A DNA stretch of 40,808 nucleotides from an uncultured Burkholderiales bacterium. Its GTDB lineage: Bacteria > Pseudomonadota > Gammaproteobacteria > Burkholderiales > Burkholderiaceae_C. Location: assembly GCA_903865035.1 (NCBI GenBank), contig CAIPII010000244.1, positions 1 through 40,808 on the forward strand. The letters run 5' to 3'. Positions 26,030 to 35,343 of this stretch are shown here, piece by piece (positions within the stretch are counted from its first letter, which is position 1; each line of letters begins with the position of its first letter). The translations under genes were made by a program, and so were the position numbers. The notes under the pieces are model-generated. The model saw only the letters and a list, made by a program, of their open reading frames with translations, was not told the DNA's origin and did no database searches.

Positions 26030-27016
26030 TTAGATCAGGTGAGCAACACCGGCTTGCTCGTCTGTCAATTCTTTGAGTGTTTTGTCAATGCAAGTTTGAC
26101 TGAACGCATCGATGGGCAAACCCTCAACCACGTGATACTGTCCACCTTCGCAAGTGACGGGAAAGCCAAACATCACGTCTTTGGGAATGCCATACCAACC
26201 ATTGGAAGGAATACCCATGGTGACCCAATGGCCGTTGGTGCCAAGTGCCCAGTCGTGCATGTGATCAATGGCTGCATTTGCAGCAGAGGCAGCTGAGGAC
26301 AAACCACGTGCGTCAATGATGGCCGCACCGCGCTTGCCTACAGTTGGCAAGAAAACGTTTGCATTCCATTCTTGGTCATTGATCATGTCCTTCACAGAGG
26401 CTCCACCAATGGTTGCAAAGCGGTAGTCTGCGTACATTGTGGGAGAGTGGTTGCCCCAAACACAAAGTTTTTCCAAGTCAGCAACTGCGTGACCTGTTTT
26501 GGCAGCAATTTGACTGGCCGCACGGTTGTGATCCAAACGCAGCATGGCAGTGAAGTTCTCACGCTTCAAATCTGGAGCGCTCTTCATTGCAATGTAGGCA
26601 TTGGTGTTGGCTGGATTGCCCACCACCAAGACGCGAACATCGCGACTGGCTGAGGCATTCAAAGCCTTGCCCTGTGCTGTGAAAATTTGTGCATTGGCGG
26701 CCAACAAATCAGCGCGCTCCATACCAGGACCGCGAGGTCTTGCACCCACCAACAAAGCGTAATCTGTGTCTTTGAATGCTTCTTTGGGGTCAGAGTAAGC
26801 ATGCATGTCAGCAAGCAATGGGAATGCGCAGTCCTCAAGCTCCATCATCACGCCCTTGAGCGCTTTTTGGGCTTTCTCATCAGGAATTTCCAAGAGTTGC
26901 AGGATCACGGGCTGATCAGCGCCCAACATCTGACCCGATGCAATTCTGAACAACAATGCATATCCAATTTGCCCAGCTGCCCCTGTGACTGCAACGCGAA
27001 CAGGCTTTTTACTCAT
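26030..27016 (-). CDS. mdh: malate dehydrogenase (NAD-dependent)
   Basis: This 328-aa enzyme oxidises malate to oxaloacetate in the TCA cycle. The Rossmann motif [17 protein letters not shown] is at the N-terminus. [14 protein letters not shown] and the catalytic His in [12 protein letters not shown] follow in the expected order. The start [10 protein letters not shown] has GGGAG upstream; the track's 28 extra residues are intergenic. It is the first gene of the mdh-acnB operon and diverges from gntR across a 178-base region with an inverted repeat. Confidence 0.96.
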   Translation of the reverse strand: MSKKPVRVAVTGAAGQIGYALLFRIASGQMLGADQPVILQLLEIPDEKAQKALKGVMMELEDCAFPLLADMHAYSDPKEAFKDTDYALLVGARPRGPGMERADLLAANAQIFTAQGKALNASASRDVRVLVVGNPANTNAYIAMKSAPDLKRENFTAMLRLDHNRAASQIAAKTGHAVADLEKLCVWGNHSPTMYADYRFATIGGASVKDMINDQEWNANVFLPTVGKRGAAIIDARGLSSAASAANAAIDHMHDWALGTNGHWVTMGIPSNGWYGIPKDVMFGFPVTCEGGQYHVVEGLPIDAFSQTCIDKTLKELTDEQAGVAHLI

Positions 27017-27114
27017 GGAAAACTCCCTCAATGAATGTGTATGAATGAAAAAATGATGGTTTATTGAAATTGACCAACTAGTGTAACTCCGAAAGGCCAA
27101 GAAATGAGCCTCTT

Positions 27115-27132
27115 ATGTCTTATAAAAGACAT
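27115..27132. promoter_or_regulatory. inverted repeat in the mdh/gntR intergenic region, candidate GntR operator
   Basis: ATGTCTT-ATAA-AAGACAT is a perfect 7-bp-arm inverted repeat, an 18-bp site with an AT-rich centre as expected for a GntR dimer. It lies where the -35 of a gntR promoter would be, given TACAAT at 27145-27150. It is also upstream of mdh on the other strand. This suggests autoregulation of gntR and control of mdh. I found only half-sites elsewhere, including near sdhC, so regulon size is unknown. Confidence 0.5.
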
Positions 27133-27194
27133 GTTAATGCAGATTACAATAGCGACACTTAGATTTCCAAACCTTGTTTGTTCCCCTGTCTTTC

Positions 27195-27992
27195 ATGCAA
27201 GATCGCGCCGCCAGTTCTGCCCCTCTCGAGCCCAACGATTCACAAGTTGTTTCTTTGGGTGACAAGGTGCCTCTTTTTAGCCCGCTTTACCAGCAAATCA
27301 AGAGTTTGCTCTTGAAGGGGCTGGAAAAGGGAGACTGGAGGCCAGGGGAGATGATCCCAAGTGAGATGGAGCTCGCCCAACGCTTTCAAGTCAGCCAAGG
27401 CACGGTCAGAAAAGCCATAGATGAGCTCTCCCAAGAAAACTTACTGGTACGCAAACAAGGCAAAGGCACTTATGTGGCCACCCATTCAGAGCACGGCGCG
27501 CAATACCGTTTTTTGAAACTCGTGGCCAACCCAGAAAAGCCTCAATACATTGGCCCAGCCAAGCGAGAAATCCTCTGGTGCAAGCTCTCCTCGCCCAGCC
27601 CCTCAGATGCACAAGCGCTCCAACTCAAACCAGACTCCAAGGTTTGGCACATTCGACGCATACTGTCCTTTGCCTCCTTGCCCACCATTTTGGAGGACCT
27701 GTGCCTGCCAGGAGACGCATTTGTGGGACTGAGCGCCCAAGAACTCCAACACAATCAGGGTCCAACCTACGCATTGTTCGAGACAAAATACGGTGTGCGA
27801 ATGGTGCGAGCACAAGAGCAAATCAGAGCCACCATGCCCACCCAAGAGGTGTGCCAACTGCTCAACATTGAACCCAACATTCCCTTGCTAAGCGTTGAGA
27901 GAACCTCCTTCACTTACCAAGACGTGCCCATGGAAATCCGTCGCGCCCTTTACCGAACAGATCACCATCACTACAAAAATGAATTGAACTAG
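27195..27992 (+). CDS. GntR-family regulator, HutC/UTRA type
   Basis: This 265-aa regulator has a winged helix-turn-helix (around residues 27-95; SEMELAQRFQVSQGTVRKAI) and a UTRA ligand-binding domain (around 110-260). HutC-type regulators usually bind small organic acids or sugar phosphates. It sits between mdh (divergent) and sdhC (downstream), so control of the surrounding TCA genes is the natural inference. I prefer the ATG at 27195; the ORF also opens at a TTG at 27174. No clear ribosome site precedes either. Confidence 0.85.
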   Translation: MQDRAASSAPLEPNDSQVVSLGDKVPLFSPLYQQIKSLLLKGLEKGDWRPGEMIPSEMELAQRFQVSQGTVRKAIDELSQENLLVRKQGKGTYVATHSEHGAQYRFLKLVANPEKPQYIGPAKREILWCKLSSPSPSDAQALQLKPDSKVWHIRRILSFASLPTILEDLCLPGDAFVGLSAQELQHNQGPTYALFETKYGVRMVRAQEQIRATMPTQEVCQLLNIEPNIPLLSVERTSFTYQDVPMEIRRALYRTDHHHYKNELN

Positions 27993-28012
27993 TACTTAAA
28001 TACACAACCCCT

Positions 28013-28041
28013 TTTTGAAAGACCTTTTTTTAACTTATGAT
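28013..28041 (+). promoter_or_regulatory. putative sdh promoter
   Basis: TTTTGA (28013-28018) and TATGAT (28036-28041) are separated by 17 bases, close to sigma-70 spacing, and lie about 90 bases before sdhC. The match is moderate. Transcription could also reach sdhC from gntR. Confidence 0.4.
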
Positions 28042-28127
28042 CCTTCTTTCATCGATACTTGTTGCATTGCAATAGAATTTTGATGTTCGAAGGACGCAAT
28101 CACCTTCCTCACCATGAAAGAGTTTTT

Positions 28128-28559
28128 ATGACCGAGATCCACAAAAAACGCCCAGAATTCAGAAACATCAACGCGTTCAAAGACCTGACGACCTACCGCT
28201 TGCCATTGGCAGGATGGGTGTCGATTTTGCACCGCGCCTCTGGCGCCATGATGTTTTTACTCTTGCCTTTCATCATTTGGCTCTTTGACACGAGCTTATC
28301 GTCAGAGATTTCCTTCACCCGCTTTAGCTCAGCCTTCATCGTGGGCATTGGATTTTGCCCCGCTTGGTTCGTCAAATTGGTCGTTTTGGCTTTGATTTGG
28401 GCTTATTTGCATCATTTGAGCGCAGGTGTTAGACACTTGTACATGGACACCCATCATGCCGTGAGCAAAGAGTTTGGCAAGTCCTCTGCCATCGTGACAC
28501 TCGCCATCAGTTGGATCCTCACCATTGGCTTGGGTGCCAAATTATTTGGCTTGTATTGA
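28128..28559 (+). CDS. sdhC: succinate dehydrogenase cytochrome b556 subunit
   Basis: SdhC is a membrane anchor of complex II that binds haem b and quinone. This 143-aa protein has three helices. It starts with RPEFRNINAFKDLTTYRLPLAG, has the SILHRASG motif of the quinone site, and HHLSAGVRHLYMD with the likely haem-ligand His. The start MTEIHKK fits the family; the ORF track adds 23 upstream residues without support. It is the first of sdhCDAB. Confidence 0.95.
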   Translation: MTEIHKKRPEFRNINAFKDLTTYRLPLAGWVSILHRASGAMMFLLLPFIIWLFDTSLSSEISFTRFSSAFIVGIGFCPAWFVKLVVLALIWAYLHHLSAGVRHLYMDTHHAVSKEFGKSSAIVTLAISWILTIGLGAKLFGLY

Positions 28560-28622
28560 GTCCATCAAACCCATTGCTCAAACAACACTCGCTCACAAAC
28601 AGATTTCAGGAGTTCAATCAAC

Positions 28623-28988
28623 ATGTCAGTTAATTACGGATCAAAACGCGTCGTCGTAGGCGCTCACTACGGATTGAAAGATTGGTTGGCACAGCGCGTG
28701 ACCGCGGCCTTGATGGCGCTGTTCACACTCGTGCTGCTGCTTCAAATCATTTTCACAAGCGGCGACATGGGCTATGACAAGTGGGCCTCTATCTTCAATG
28801 CCGAGTGGATGAAGACTTTGACGTTCACCGTTATTTTGTCCTTGGCCTATCACGCCTGGGTTGGCATGAGAGACATTTGGATGGATTACATCAAGCCCGT
28901 TGGCATTCGTTTGCTGTTACAAATTTTCACCCTGGTTTGGCTCGTTGGTTGCGCTGGCTGGGCAATTCAAGTTCTTTGGAGACTCTAA
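28623..28988 (+). CDS. sdhD: succinate dehydrogenase membrane anchor subunit
   Basis: This is the second membrane anchor of complex II, 121 aa with three helices. KRVVVGAHYGLKDWLAQRVTA at the N-terminus and YHAWVGMRDIWMDY (probable haem/quinone region) are typical of betaproteobacterial SdhD. AGGAG precedes the ATG. sdhA begins three bases after its stop. Confidence 0.94.
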   Translation: MSVNYGSKRVVVGAHYGLKDWLAQRVTAALMALFTLVLLLQIIFTSGDMGYDKWASIFNAEWMKTLTFTVILSLAYHAWVGMRDIWMDYIKPVGIRLLLQIFTLVWLVGCAGWAIQVLWRL

Positions 28989-28991
28989 GTC

Positions 28992-30788
28992 ATGACCACT
29001 TCACATCAAATCGCTCGCAGAAAATTTGACGTTGTCATCGTGGGCGCAGGCGGCTCAGGCATGCGTGCGTCCTTGCAGTTGGCCCGTGCGGGTCTGAACG
29101 TTGCTGTTCTCTCAAAAGTCTTCCCCACTCGCTCACACACTGTGGCGGCTCAAGGCGGCATTGGCGCCTCTTTGGGCAACATGTCTGAGGACAATTGGCA
29201 CTATCACTTCTACGACACGGTCAAAGGCTCTGACTGGCTTGGCGACCAAGATGCCATCGAGTTCATGTGCCGTGAAGCACCCAAAGTGGTCTATGACCTG
29301 GAACACATGGGCATGCCTTTTGACAGAAATCCAGACGGCACCATTTATCAGCGCCCCTTTGGTGGTCACACAGCCAACTACGGCGAAAAGCCAGTCCAAA
29401 GGGCGTGCGCAGCAGCTGACCGCACTGGTCATGCCATGCTCCACACCCTGTACCAACAAAACGTCAAAGCCAAGACAAGTTTCTTTGTCGAATGGATGGC
29501 TTTGGACATCATCCGTGACCACGAAGGCGACGCCGTTGGCGTCACAGCCATTGAGATGGAAACGGGCGAAATTTACGCCTTAGAAGCCAAAACCGTGTTG
29601 CTTGCAACCGGTGGTGCAGGCCGTATTTTCCAAGCCTCAACCAACGCCTTCATCAACACTGGAGACGGCTTGGGCATGGCCGCCAGAGCAGGCATTGCGC
29701 TGGAAGACATGGAATTTTGGCAATTCCACCCAACAGGCGTGGCGGGTGCCGGCGTGTTGCTCACCGAAGGCTGCCGCGGTGAAGGCGCGATTTTGCTCAA
29801 CTCTGAAGGCGAAAGATTCATGGAGCGCTATGCGCCCACATTGAAAGACTTGGCCCCCAGAGACTTTGTCTCTCGCTCCATGGACCAAGAGATCAAGGAA
29901 GGACGCGGCTGCGGACCCAACAAAGATTACGTGCTCTTAAAGCTCGATCACTTGGGCGCAGACACCATCATGAAACGCTTGCCCTCGGTCTATGAAATTG
30001 GACTGAACTTTGCCAACGTTGATGTCTCCAAGACACCCATCCCAGTGGTTCCCACCATTCACTACCAAATGGGTGGTATTCCCACCAACATTTATGGACA
30101 AGTGGTTGAGCAAACACAGTTCTCGCACTCCTCAGCCATCAATGGCTTGTATGCTGTGGGCGAATGCTCTTGTGTGTCTGTGCACGGTGCAAACCGCTTG
30201 GGCACCAACTCACTCTTGGATTTGTTGGTGTTTGGACGCGCAGCGGGCAACCACATTGTGGACTTCAATTTGAAAAACAAAGCCCACAAACCTTTGCCCA
30301 AAGATTTTGCAGACCTCACTTTGTCTCGCTTGGCTCGCCTTGAGAGTCAAGCCAACGGCGAATACGCACAAGTGGTGGCCGACGATTTGCGCCAAGCCAT
30401 GCAACAACATGCTGGTGTGTTCAGAACTCAAGCCGTCATGGACGAAGGTGTTGAGAAAATCGCAGCCCTCAGAGAACGCGTCAACCACATTGGTCTCAAA
30501 GACAAATCCAAAGTCTTCAACACCGCTCGCATCGAGGCCTTGGAGGTCGACAATTTGATTGAAGCCGCACAAGCGACCATGGTCTCTGCTGCTGCTCGCC
30601 ACGAAAGCCGTGGCGCTCACACCGTGGATGATTACGGTGACACACCCGCTCACCCCAACGGACGCAACGACGAAGAATGGCTCAAACACACCCTGTGGTA
30701 CAGCGAAGGCTCACGCTTGAGCTACAAACCCGTGAACATGAAGCCACTCACGGTCGAGAGCATTGAGCTCAAAGTCAGAACCTTCTAA
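28992..30788 (+). CDS. sdhA: succinate dehydrogenase flavoprotein subunit
   Basis: SdhA oxidises succinate to fumarate with covalently bound FAD. It has 598 aa, as expected. The FAD-binding motif is VIVGAGGSGMRAS, the flavin-linking His is in RSHTVAAQGG, and the active-site segment QFHPTG and HGANRLGTNSLLDLLVFG follow. Covalent flavin attachment would be helped by the SdhE protein encoded downstream. It is in the sdhCDAB-sdhE-gltA operon. Confidence 0.97.
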   Translation: MTTSHQIARRKFDVVIVGAGGSGMRASLQLARAGLNVAVLSKVFPTRSHTVAAQGGIGASLGNMSEDNWHYHFYDTVKGSDWLGDQDAIEFMCREAPKVVYDLEHMGMPFDRNPDGTIYQRPFGGHTANYGEKPVQRACAAADRTGHAMLHTLYQQNVKAKTSFFVEWMALDIIRDHEGDAVGVTAIEMETGEIYALEAKTVLLATGGAGRIFQASTNAFINTGDGLGMAARAGIALEDMEFWQFHPTGVAGAGVLLTEGCRGEGAILLNSEGERFMERYAPTLKDLAPRDFVSRSMDQEIKEGRGCGPNKDYVLLKLDHLGADTIMKRLPSVYEIGLNFANVDVSKTPIPVVPTIHYQMGGIPTNIYGQVVEQTQFSHSSAINGLYAVGECSCVSVHGANRLGTNSLLDLLVFGRAAGNHIVDFNLKNKAHKPLPKDFADLTLSRLARLESQANGEYAQVVADDLRQAMQQHAGVFRTQAVMDEGVEKIAALRERVNHIGLKDKSKVFNTARIEALEVDNLIEAAQATMVSAAARHESRGAHTVDDYGDTPAHPNGRNDEEWLKHTLWYSEGSRLSYKPVNMKPLTVESIELKVRTF

Positions 30789-30813
30789 TATCTGTTTCTC
30801 ATCGGAGTAATTC

Positions 30814-31518
30814 ATGCTTAAAAGAACTTTCAAAATCTATCGCTACGATCCCGATAAGGACACCAAGCCCTACATGCAAACCATTGAGATCGAACTCACT
30901 GGTCACGAGAGAATGTTGCTTGATGTGCTGATGAAATTAAAGCAAGTGGATCCATCCATCTCCTTTAGACGTTCATGCCGTGAAGGCGTTTGCGGCTCAG
31001 ACGCCATGAACATCAACGGTAAAAATGGACTCGCTTGTTTGACCAACATGCTCAGCTTGCCTGAGACCATTGTTCTCAAACCCTTGCCAGGCTTACCCGT
31101 CATTCGCGATTTGATCGTTGACATGACACAGTTCTTCAAACAATACCACTCCATCAAGCCCTACCTCGTGAACGAGACCCAAGCGCCAGAGAAAGAGCGC
31201 TTGCAGTCCCCCGAGGAGCGCGATGAGCTCAATGGTTTGTACGAGTGTATTTTGTGCGCGAGCTGCTCAACGAGCTGCCCCTCTTTTTGGTGGAACCCCG
31301 ATAAATTTGTGGGCCCTGCGGGCTTGCTGCAAGCTTATCGCTTCATCGCAGACAGCAGAGATCAAGACACTGCAGGTCGACTCGACAATTTGGAAGACCC
31401 TTATCGCCTCTTCAGATGCCACACCATCATGAACTGTGTTGACGTATGCCCCAAGGGACTCAATCCAACACAAGCCATCGGCAAGATCAAAGAGCTGATG
31501 GTGCGCAGAGCGGTCTAA
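30814..31518 (+). CDS. sdhB: succinate dehydrogenase iron-sulfur subunit
   Basis: SdhB passes electrons from SdhA to quinone through three Fe-S clusters. This 234-aa protein has the [2Fe-2S] Cys set in SCREGVCGSD and GLAC. The [4Fe-4S]/[3Fe-4S] ligands are in CILCASCSTSCP and CHTIMNCVDVCPKG. A GGAG-like ribosome site lies upstream. It follows sdhA by 25 bases. Confidence 0.97.
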   Translation: MLKRTFKIYRYDPDKDTKPYMQTIEIELTGHERMLLDVLMKLKQVDPSISFRRSCREGVCGSDAMNINGKNGLACLTNMLSLPETIVLKPLPGLPVIRDLIVDMTQFFKQYHSIKPYLVNETQAPEKERLQSPEERDELNGLYECILCASCSTSCPSFWWNPDKFVGPAGLLQAYRFIADSRDQDTAGRLDNLEDPYRLFRCHTIMNCVDVCPKGLNPTQAIGKIKELMVRRAV

Positions 31519-31542
31519 TCGTTTCGTCAAGCCCAGCCTCCC

Positions 31543-31893
31543 ATGCCCAACGAAGCCCTCTTTATCAACGATGACTTTTTGCTCGGTCTCGAGCCTGAGT
31601 CGCTCTTGGGCGAGAGGGAGCTGAGCAAACTTCGTTGGCGCTGTCGCAGAGGTTTGCTTGAAAACGATCTGAAAATTGAGGCTTACTTCAAGCGCTTTAC
31701 AAACGGTCTCACCGTCAAAGAGGCCAAAGCGCTTTATGATTTAATGGACCTCTCAGACAATGATTTAATGGATTTGCTTTTGCAAAGAAACGACCTTCCA
31801 GCCTCACTCGACAGTGAGGACAGGAGAGCTGTTTTGGCTCAACTCAGAATGAGTACCCTTGAGCCCAGCGCCTCCACCCCCCTCACTTGTTAA
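31543..31893 (+). CDS. sdhE: SdhE-like FAD assembly factor
   Basis: SdhE (YgfY/CptB) promotes covalent FAD attachment to SdhA. The key RGxxE motif is present (RRGLLE, around residue 36-41), and the following helices (YFKRFTNGLTVKEAKALYDLMD) fit. It has 116 aa, longer than the usual 85-95, with a short N-terminal and a Ser/Thr-rich C-terminal extension. Its place between sdhB and gltA strongly supports the assignment. Confidence 0.92.
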   Translation: MPNEALFINDDFLLGLEPESLLGERELSKLRWRCRRGLLENDLKIEAYFKRFTNGLTVKEAKALYDLMDLSDNDLMDLLLQRNDLPASLDSEDRRAVLAQLRMSTLEPSASTPLTC

Positions 31894-31932
31894 CCCTTCT
31901 ATTCGTTGATCAATTTTTAAGGAGCCCTGACC

Positions 31933-33243
31933 ATGAACCTCGCCAATTACAAGGCCACCATCTCTTTCTCCAACGGCGCGCCTAGCTTTGAGATGCCGGT
32001 CTACTCTGGCTCCATCGGCCCAGATGTGGTGGACATTCGCAAACTCTATGGTCAAACTGGCTTGTTCACCTACGATCCAGGCTTTTTGTCGACAGCCTCC
32101 ACCGAGTCGGGCATCACCTACATCGATGGCGACAAAGGTGAGTTGCTCTATCGCGGCTACCCCATTGAGCAGTTGGCCACAGAGTGCAATTACCTTGAGA
32201 CCTGTTACTTGCTCACCAAAGGTGAATTGCCCAACGCCCAACAAAAGGCTGAATACACCCATCTCGTGACCCAGCACACCATGGTCAACGAGCAAATGCA
32301 CTTTTTCTTGCGTGGCTTTAGAAGAGATGCACACCCCATGGCTGTGATGACTGGATTGGTGGGTGCACTCTCTGCCTTCTATCACGACAGCACAGACATC
32401 AACAACCCAGAGCACCGTGAAATCTCTGCCATTCGTTTGATCGCCAAGATGCCCACGTTGGTGGCCATGGCCTACAAATACAGCATTGGCCAACCCTTCA
32501 TGTACCCCAGGAACGACCTGAGCTATGCAGGAAACTTCCTGCGCATGATGTTTGGCAACCCTTGCGAGGAATACAAGGTCAACCCCGTGCTCGAGCGCGC
32601 ATTGGACCGTATTTTCATCCTCCACGCCGATCACGAACAAAATGCGTCAACCTCAACCGTTCGTTTGTGCGGCTCATCTGGCACCAATCCTTTTGCTGCC
32701 ATTGCAGCTGGTGTGGCTTGCCTTTGGGGCCCTGCACACGGAGGAGCCAACGAAGCATGCTTGAACATGTTGGGCCACATTCAAGCCAACGGTGGTGTTG
32801 AGAAAATTGGCGAATTCATCTCTCAAGTCAAAGACAAAAACTCCACTGTTAAATTGATGGGCTTTGGTCACCGTGTTTATAAAAACTATGACCCCAGGGC
32901 CAAATTGATGCAAGAGACCTGTGATGAAGTGCTCCAGGAATTGGGCCTTGAGAACGATCCGCTCTTCAAGTTGGCGAAAACATTGGAGAAAATCGCGCTT
33001 GAGGACGACTACTTCGTTTCTCGCAAACTCTACCCCAACGTTGACTTCTACTCTGGCATCGTGCAACGCGCCATTGGCATTCCAGTGAACATGTTCACCG
33101 GCATCTTTGCACTGGCCAGAACAGTGGGTTGGATTGCTCAGTTGAACGAAATGATTGCCGATCCTGAGTACAAAATTGGCCGTCCAAGACAGCTCTTCAC
33201 CGGCTCACCACGCCGCGATGTGCACCCCATTGCCAAGCGCTGA
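31933..33243 (+). CDS. gltA: citrate synthase (type II, hexameric)
   Basis: GltA condenses acetyl-CoA and oxaloacetate to citrate. The 436-aa protein has the catalytic His in GPAHGGANE, the second His in [11 protein letters not shown], and the catalytic Asp in NVDFYSG. AAGGAG lies a few bases before the ATG. It ends the operon, with an intrinsic terminator 22 bases beyond its stop. Confidence 0.97.
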   Translation: MNLANYKATISFSNGAPSFEMPVYSGSIGPDVVDIRKLYGQTGLFTYDPGFLSTASTESGITYIDGDKGELLYRGYPIEQLATECNYLETCYLLTKGELPNAQQKAEYTHLVTQHTMVNEQMHFFLRGFRRDAHPMAVMTGLVGALSAFYHDSTDINNPEHREISAIRLIAKMPTLVAMAYKYSIGQPFMYPRNDLSYAGNFLRMMFGNPCEEYKVNPVLERALDRIFILHADHEQNASTSTVRLCGSSGTNPFAAIAAGVACLWGPAHGGANEACLNMLGHIQANGGVEKIGEFISQVKDKNSTVKLMGFGHRVYKNYDPRAKLMQETCDEVLQELGLENDPLFKLAKTLEKIALEDDYFVSRKLYPNVDFYSGIVQRAIGIPVNMFTGIFALARTVGWIAQLNEMIADPEYKIGRPRQLFTGSPRRDVHPIAKR

Positions 33244-33265
33244 TTCAACGCATTTTTCAAAACTT

Positions 33266-33302
33266 AAAAAAGGGGGAAGATGCAAATCTCCTCCTTTTTT
33301 TT
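33266..33302 (+). terminator. intrinsic terminator after gltA
   Basis: A run of A and G pairs with a C/T-rich arm ending in eight T: an AAAAAAGGGGG arm against CTCCTCCTTTTTT, with AGAT/ATCT closing a small loop. It contains a mismatch and G-U pairs but is long. It ends the sdh-gltA transcript. Confidence 0.8.
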
Positions 33303-33315
33303 GCGTCCAAATCAA

Positions 33316-33349
33316 CTGGCAAGAATCAATTGTTTTCTAAAATGAAAAC
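33316..33349 (+). promoter_or_regulatory. putative promoter with internal inverted repeat
   Basis: CTGGCA (33316-33321) and TAAAAT (33338-33343) are 16 bases apart and precede the Cys-rich protein gene. The -10 box is exactly flanked by the perfect arms GTTTTC and GAAAAC (33332-33337, 33344-33349), a symmetry that could be an operator or coincidence in AT-rich DNA. Confidence 0.5.
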
Positions 33350-33371
33350 GCTTGCCTGAAGAGGAGAGTCC

Positions 33372-33800
33372 ATGAACACAAACGCTCAAGCACAAACGGT
33401 CCTCATCGAAAGCTCCAAAGCGCTCAAAGAACTTGCCGAGCAGCATCCTGCGCCCACCCAAAGCTGCGAGTGCCCTTTGAAAAGATGCAAAGGCTGGAGC
33501 AGCCTGTCTGAATCAGATTGGCCCAAGTCCTCCATGAAACTCGTGGCCAACCTTCAAGACCCCTTGGTCTCGGATCCCACGTTTGAGGAATACCACCCCC
33601 AAGGTACGCGATACGACTCCGAAGAAGCCCCCTTTGCCGTAGAGTTCTTCCCCCTCAACCGCAGCCAACTCTTTGCCTGCCAGCAATGCGCTCGATTGGT
33701 GCTCAAGTACACAGAGTTTGGCGGCTACTACGTCGATCCTCGCGCCAGGATTTTGGAGCCCAAACTGATTGCGCAATTCGACGACGCACACAAGACTTGA
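33372..33800 (+). CDS. conserved protein of unknown function with Cys clusters
   Basis: This 142-aa soluble protein resembles an unnamed protein often found in Burkholderiales near gltA or leuC. It has five Cys in two clusters: CxCxxxxC (32, 34, 39) and CxxC (103, 106), which could bind a metal such as Zn, or a disulfide. The C-terminal LKYTEFGGYYVDPRAR is the most conserved-looking part. AGGAG precedes the ATG, and it has its own candidate promoter and lies after the gltA terminator. No function can be assigned. Confidence 0.75.
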   Translation: MNTNAQAQTVLIESSKALKELAEQHPAPTQSCECPLKRCKGWSSLSESDWPKSSMKLVANLQDPLVSDPTFEEYHPQGTRYDSEEAPFAVEFFPLNRSQLFACQQCARLVLKYTEFGGYYVDPRARILEPKLIAQFDDAHKT

Positions 33801-33821
33801 ATTGGTATTCACCCTCTAGAG

Positions 33822-33858
33822 TTCAGAGGTCTTGGCCTGTTTTTTCAGAAAACACCTC
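33822..33858 (+). promoter_or_regulatory. bulged inverted repeat upstream of leuC
   Basis: CAGAGGT (33822-33828) pairs with ACCTCTG (33852-33858), and inside it TGTTTT (33836-33841) pairs with AAAACA (33847-33852, sharing one A) around TTCAG. The 5' arm contains an unpaired CTTGGCC. There is no T run, so it is unlikely to be a terminator. It lies just before TAAAAT (33867-33872), a candidate leuC -10, so it may be an operator. Confidence 0.4.
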
Positions 33859-33907
33859 TGGCATGCCCTAAAATGGTACCTTTATCCATTGAGCAAGACA
33901 CACCACC

Positions 33908-35332
33908 ATGGGACGCACTCTCTACGACAAGATTTGGGATGAACACGTTGTTCACACCGAAGAGGACGGCACGGCCGTTCTCTACATTGACCGCCACATT
34001 GTTCACGAAGTCACGAGCCCCCAAGCCTTTGAAGGATTGAGACAAGCTGGGCGCAAGGTTTGGCGTGTGAGCTCCATTGTGGCCACCGCCGACCACAACA
34101 CCCCCACCACCGGTTGGGAGCTGGGTTACGACGGCATCACCGACCCCATCAGCAAAGAACAAGTCACGACCTTGGATCAAAACATCAAAGAGTCGGGTGC
34201 TGCTGCTTTTTTCCCCTTTTTGCACAAGCGCCAAGGCATTTGTCACGTCATTGGCCCAGAGAATGGTGCCACATTGCCAGGCATGACCATCGTCTGCGGT
34301 GACTCGCACACATCCACCATGGGTGCATTTGGCGCTTTGGCCCACGGCATTGGCACAAGCGAAGTTGAGCACGTGATGGCCACGCAAACTTTGCTTGCCA
34401 AAAAAGCCAAGAACATGCTCATCAAAGTCAATGGCGCGCTCCCCAAGGGATGCACAGGCAAAGACATCGTGCTGGCCATCATTGGCAAAATTGGAACCGC
34501 GGGTGGCACAGGACACACCATCGAGTTTGCAGGAGACGCCATTCGCGCGCTCTCCATGGAAGGACGCATGACCGTTTGCAACATGGCCATTGAAGCGGGC
34601 GCCAGAGCGGGCTTGGTGGCGGTTGATGAAAAAACCATTGAGTACGTCAAAGGTCGACTCCTCGCCCCTACGGGCGTGGAATGGGCCATGGCCACCAAAG
34701 AGTGGAGCAACTTGCACTCAGATCCAGACGCACACTTTGACACCGTGGTCGAACTCGACGCCTCGCAAATTTTGCCCCAAGTCACTTGGGGCACCTCACC
34801 AGAAATGGTGCTTGACATCACAGGCCATGTGCCCGACCCAGACCGCGAGAAAGACGCCAACAAACGCGCGGCCATTGAACGCGCTTTGGTCTACATGGGC
34901 CTTGAGCCCAAAAAGCCCATGAACGACATCCACGTGGACAAGGTCTTCATTGGCTCTTGCACCAACAGCCGCATTGAGGACTTGCGAGAGGCCGCTCAAG
35001 TGGTCAAACACATCGGCCAAAAAGTTGCCAAAAACATCAAATTGGCGCTCGTGGTGCCCGGATCTGGCTTGGTCAAAGAACAAGCAGAGAAAGAAGGCTT
35101 GGACCAAATTTTCAAGGCCGCTGGATTTGAGTGGCGTGAGCCTGGTTGCTCCATGTGCTTGGCCATGAATGCAGACCGCTTGGAGCCAGGTGAGCGCTGT
35201 GCCTCCACCAGCAACCGAAACTTTGAAGGACGCCAAGGTGCGGGTGGACGCACCCACTTGGTCTCTCCCGCCATGGCCGCAGCAGCCGCGATACACGGAC
35301 ACTTCGTGGACGTGCGTCAGTACATCTCTTAA
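33908..35332 (+). CDS. leuC: 3-isopropylmalate dehydratase large subunit
   Basis: LeuC, with LeuD, isomerises 2- to 3-isopropylmalate in leucine synthesis. The 474-aa aconitase-like subunit has the 4Fe-4S Cys ligands in GSCTNSR and [10 protein letters not shown]. The [12 protein letters not shown] and RNFEGRQG motifs are also present. leuD follows after 11 bases. leuA is not in the window. No strong ribosome site is visible before the ATG. Confidence 0.97.
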   Translation: MGRTLYDKIWDEHVVHTEEDGTAVLYIDRHIVHEVTSPQAFEGLRQAGRKVWRVSSIVATADHNTPTTGWELGYDGITDPISKEQVTTLDQNIKESGAAAFFPFLHKRQGICHVIGPENGATLPGMTIVCGDSHTSTMGAFGALAHGIGTSEVEHVMATQTLLAKKAKNMLIKVNGALPKGCTGKDIVLAIIGKIGTAGGTGHTIEFAGDAIRALSMEGRMTVCNMAIEAGARAGLVAVDEKTIEYVKGRLLAPTGVEWAMATKEWSNLHSDPDAHFDTVVELDASQILPQVTWGTSPEMVLDITGHVPDPDREKDANKRAAIERALVYMGLEPKKPMNDIHVDKVFIGSCTNSRIEDLREAAQVVKHIGQKVAKNIKLALVVPGSGLVKEQAEKEGLDQIFKAAGFEWREPGCSMCLAMNADRLEPGERCASTSNRNFEGRQGAGGRTHLVSPAMAAAAAIHGHFVDVRQYIS

Positions 35333-35343
35333 AAGGGCGCAAC

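Noticed and set aside
31804-32640. 278-aa minus-strand ORF across sdhE and gltA
   Set aside because: It is antisense to conserved coding sequence, and no family features are seen.
33851-33872. Sigma-54 promoter at CTGGCATGCCC before leuC
   Set aside because: A TGGC is present, but the required GC at the -12 element with correct spacing is not.
33845-34717. 290-aa minus-strand ORF opposite leuC
   Set aside because: It is a shadow of leuC, with low-complexity composition typical of antisense frames.
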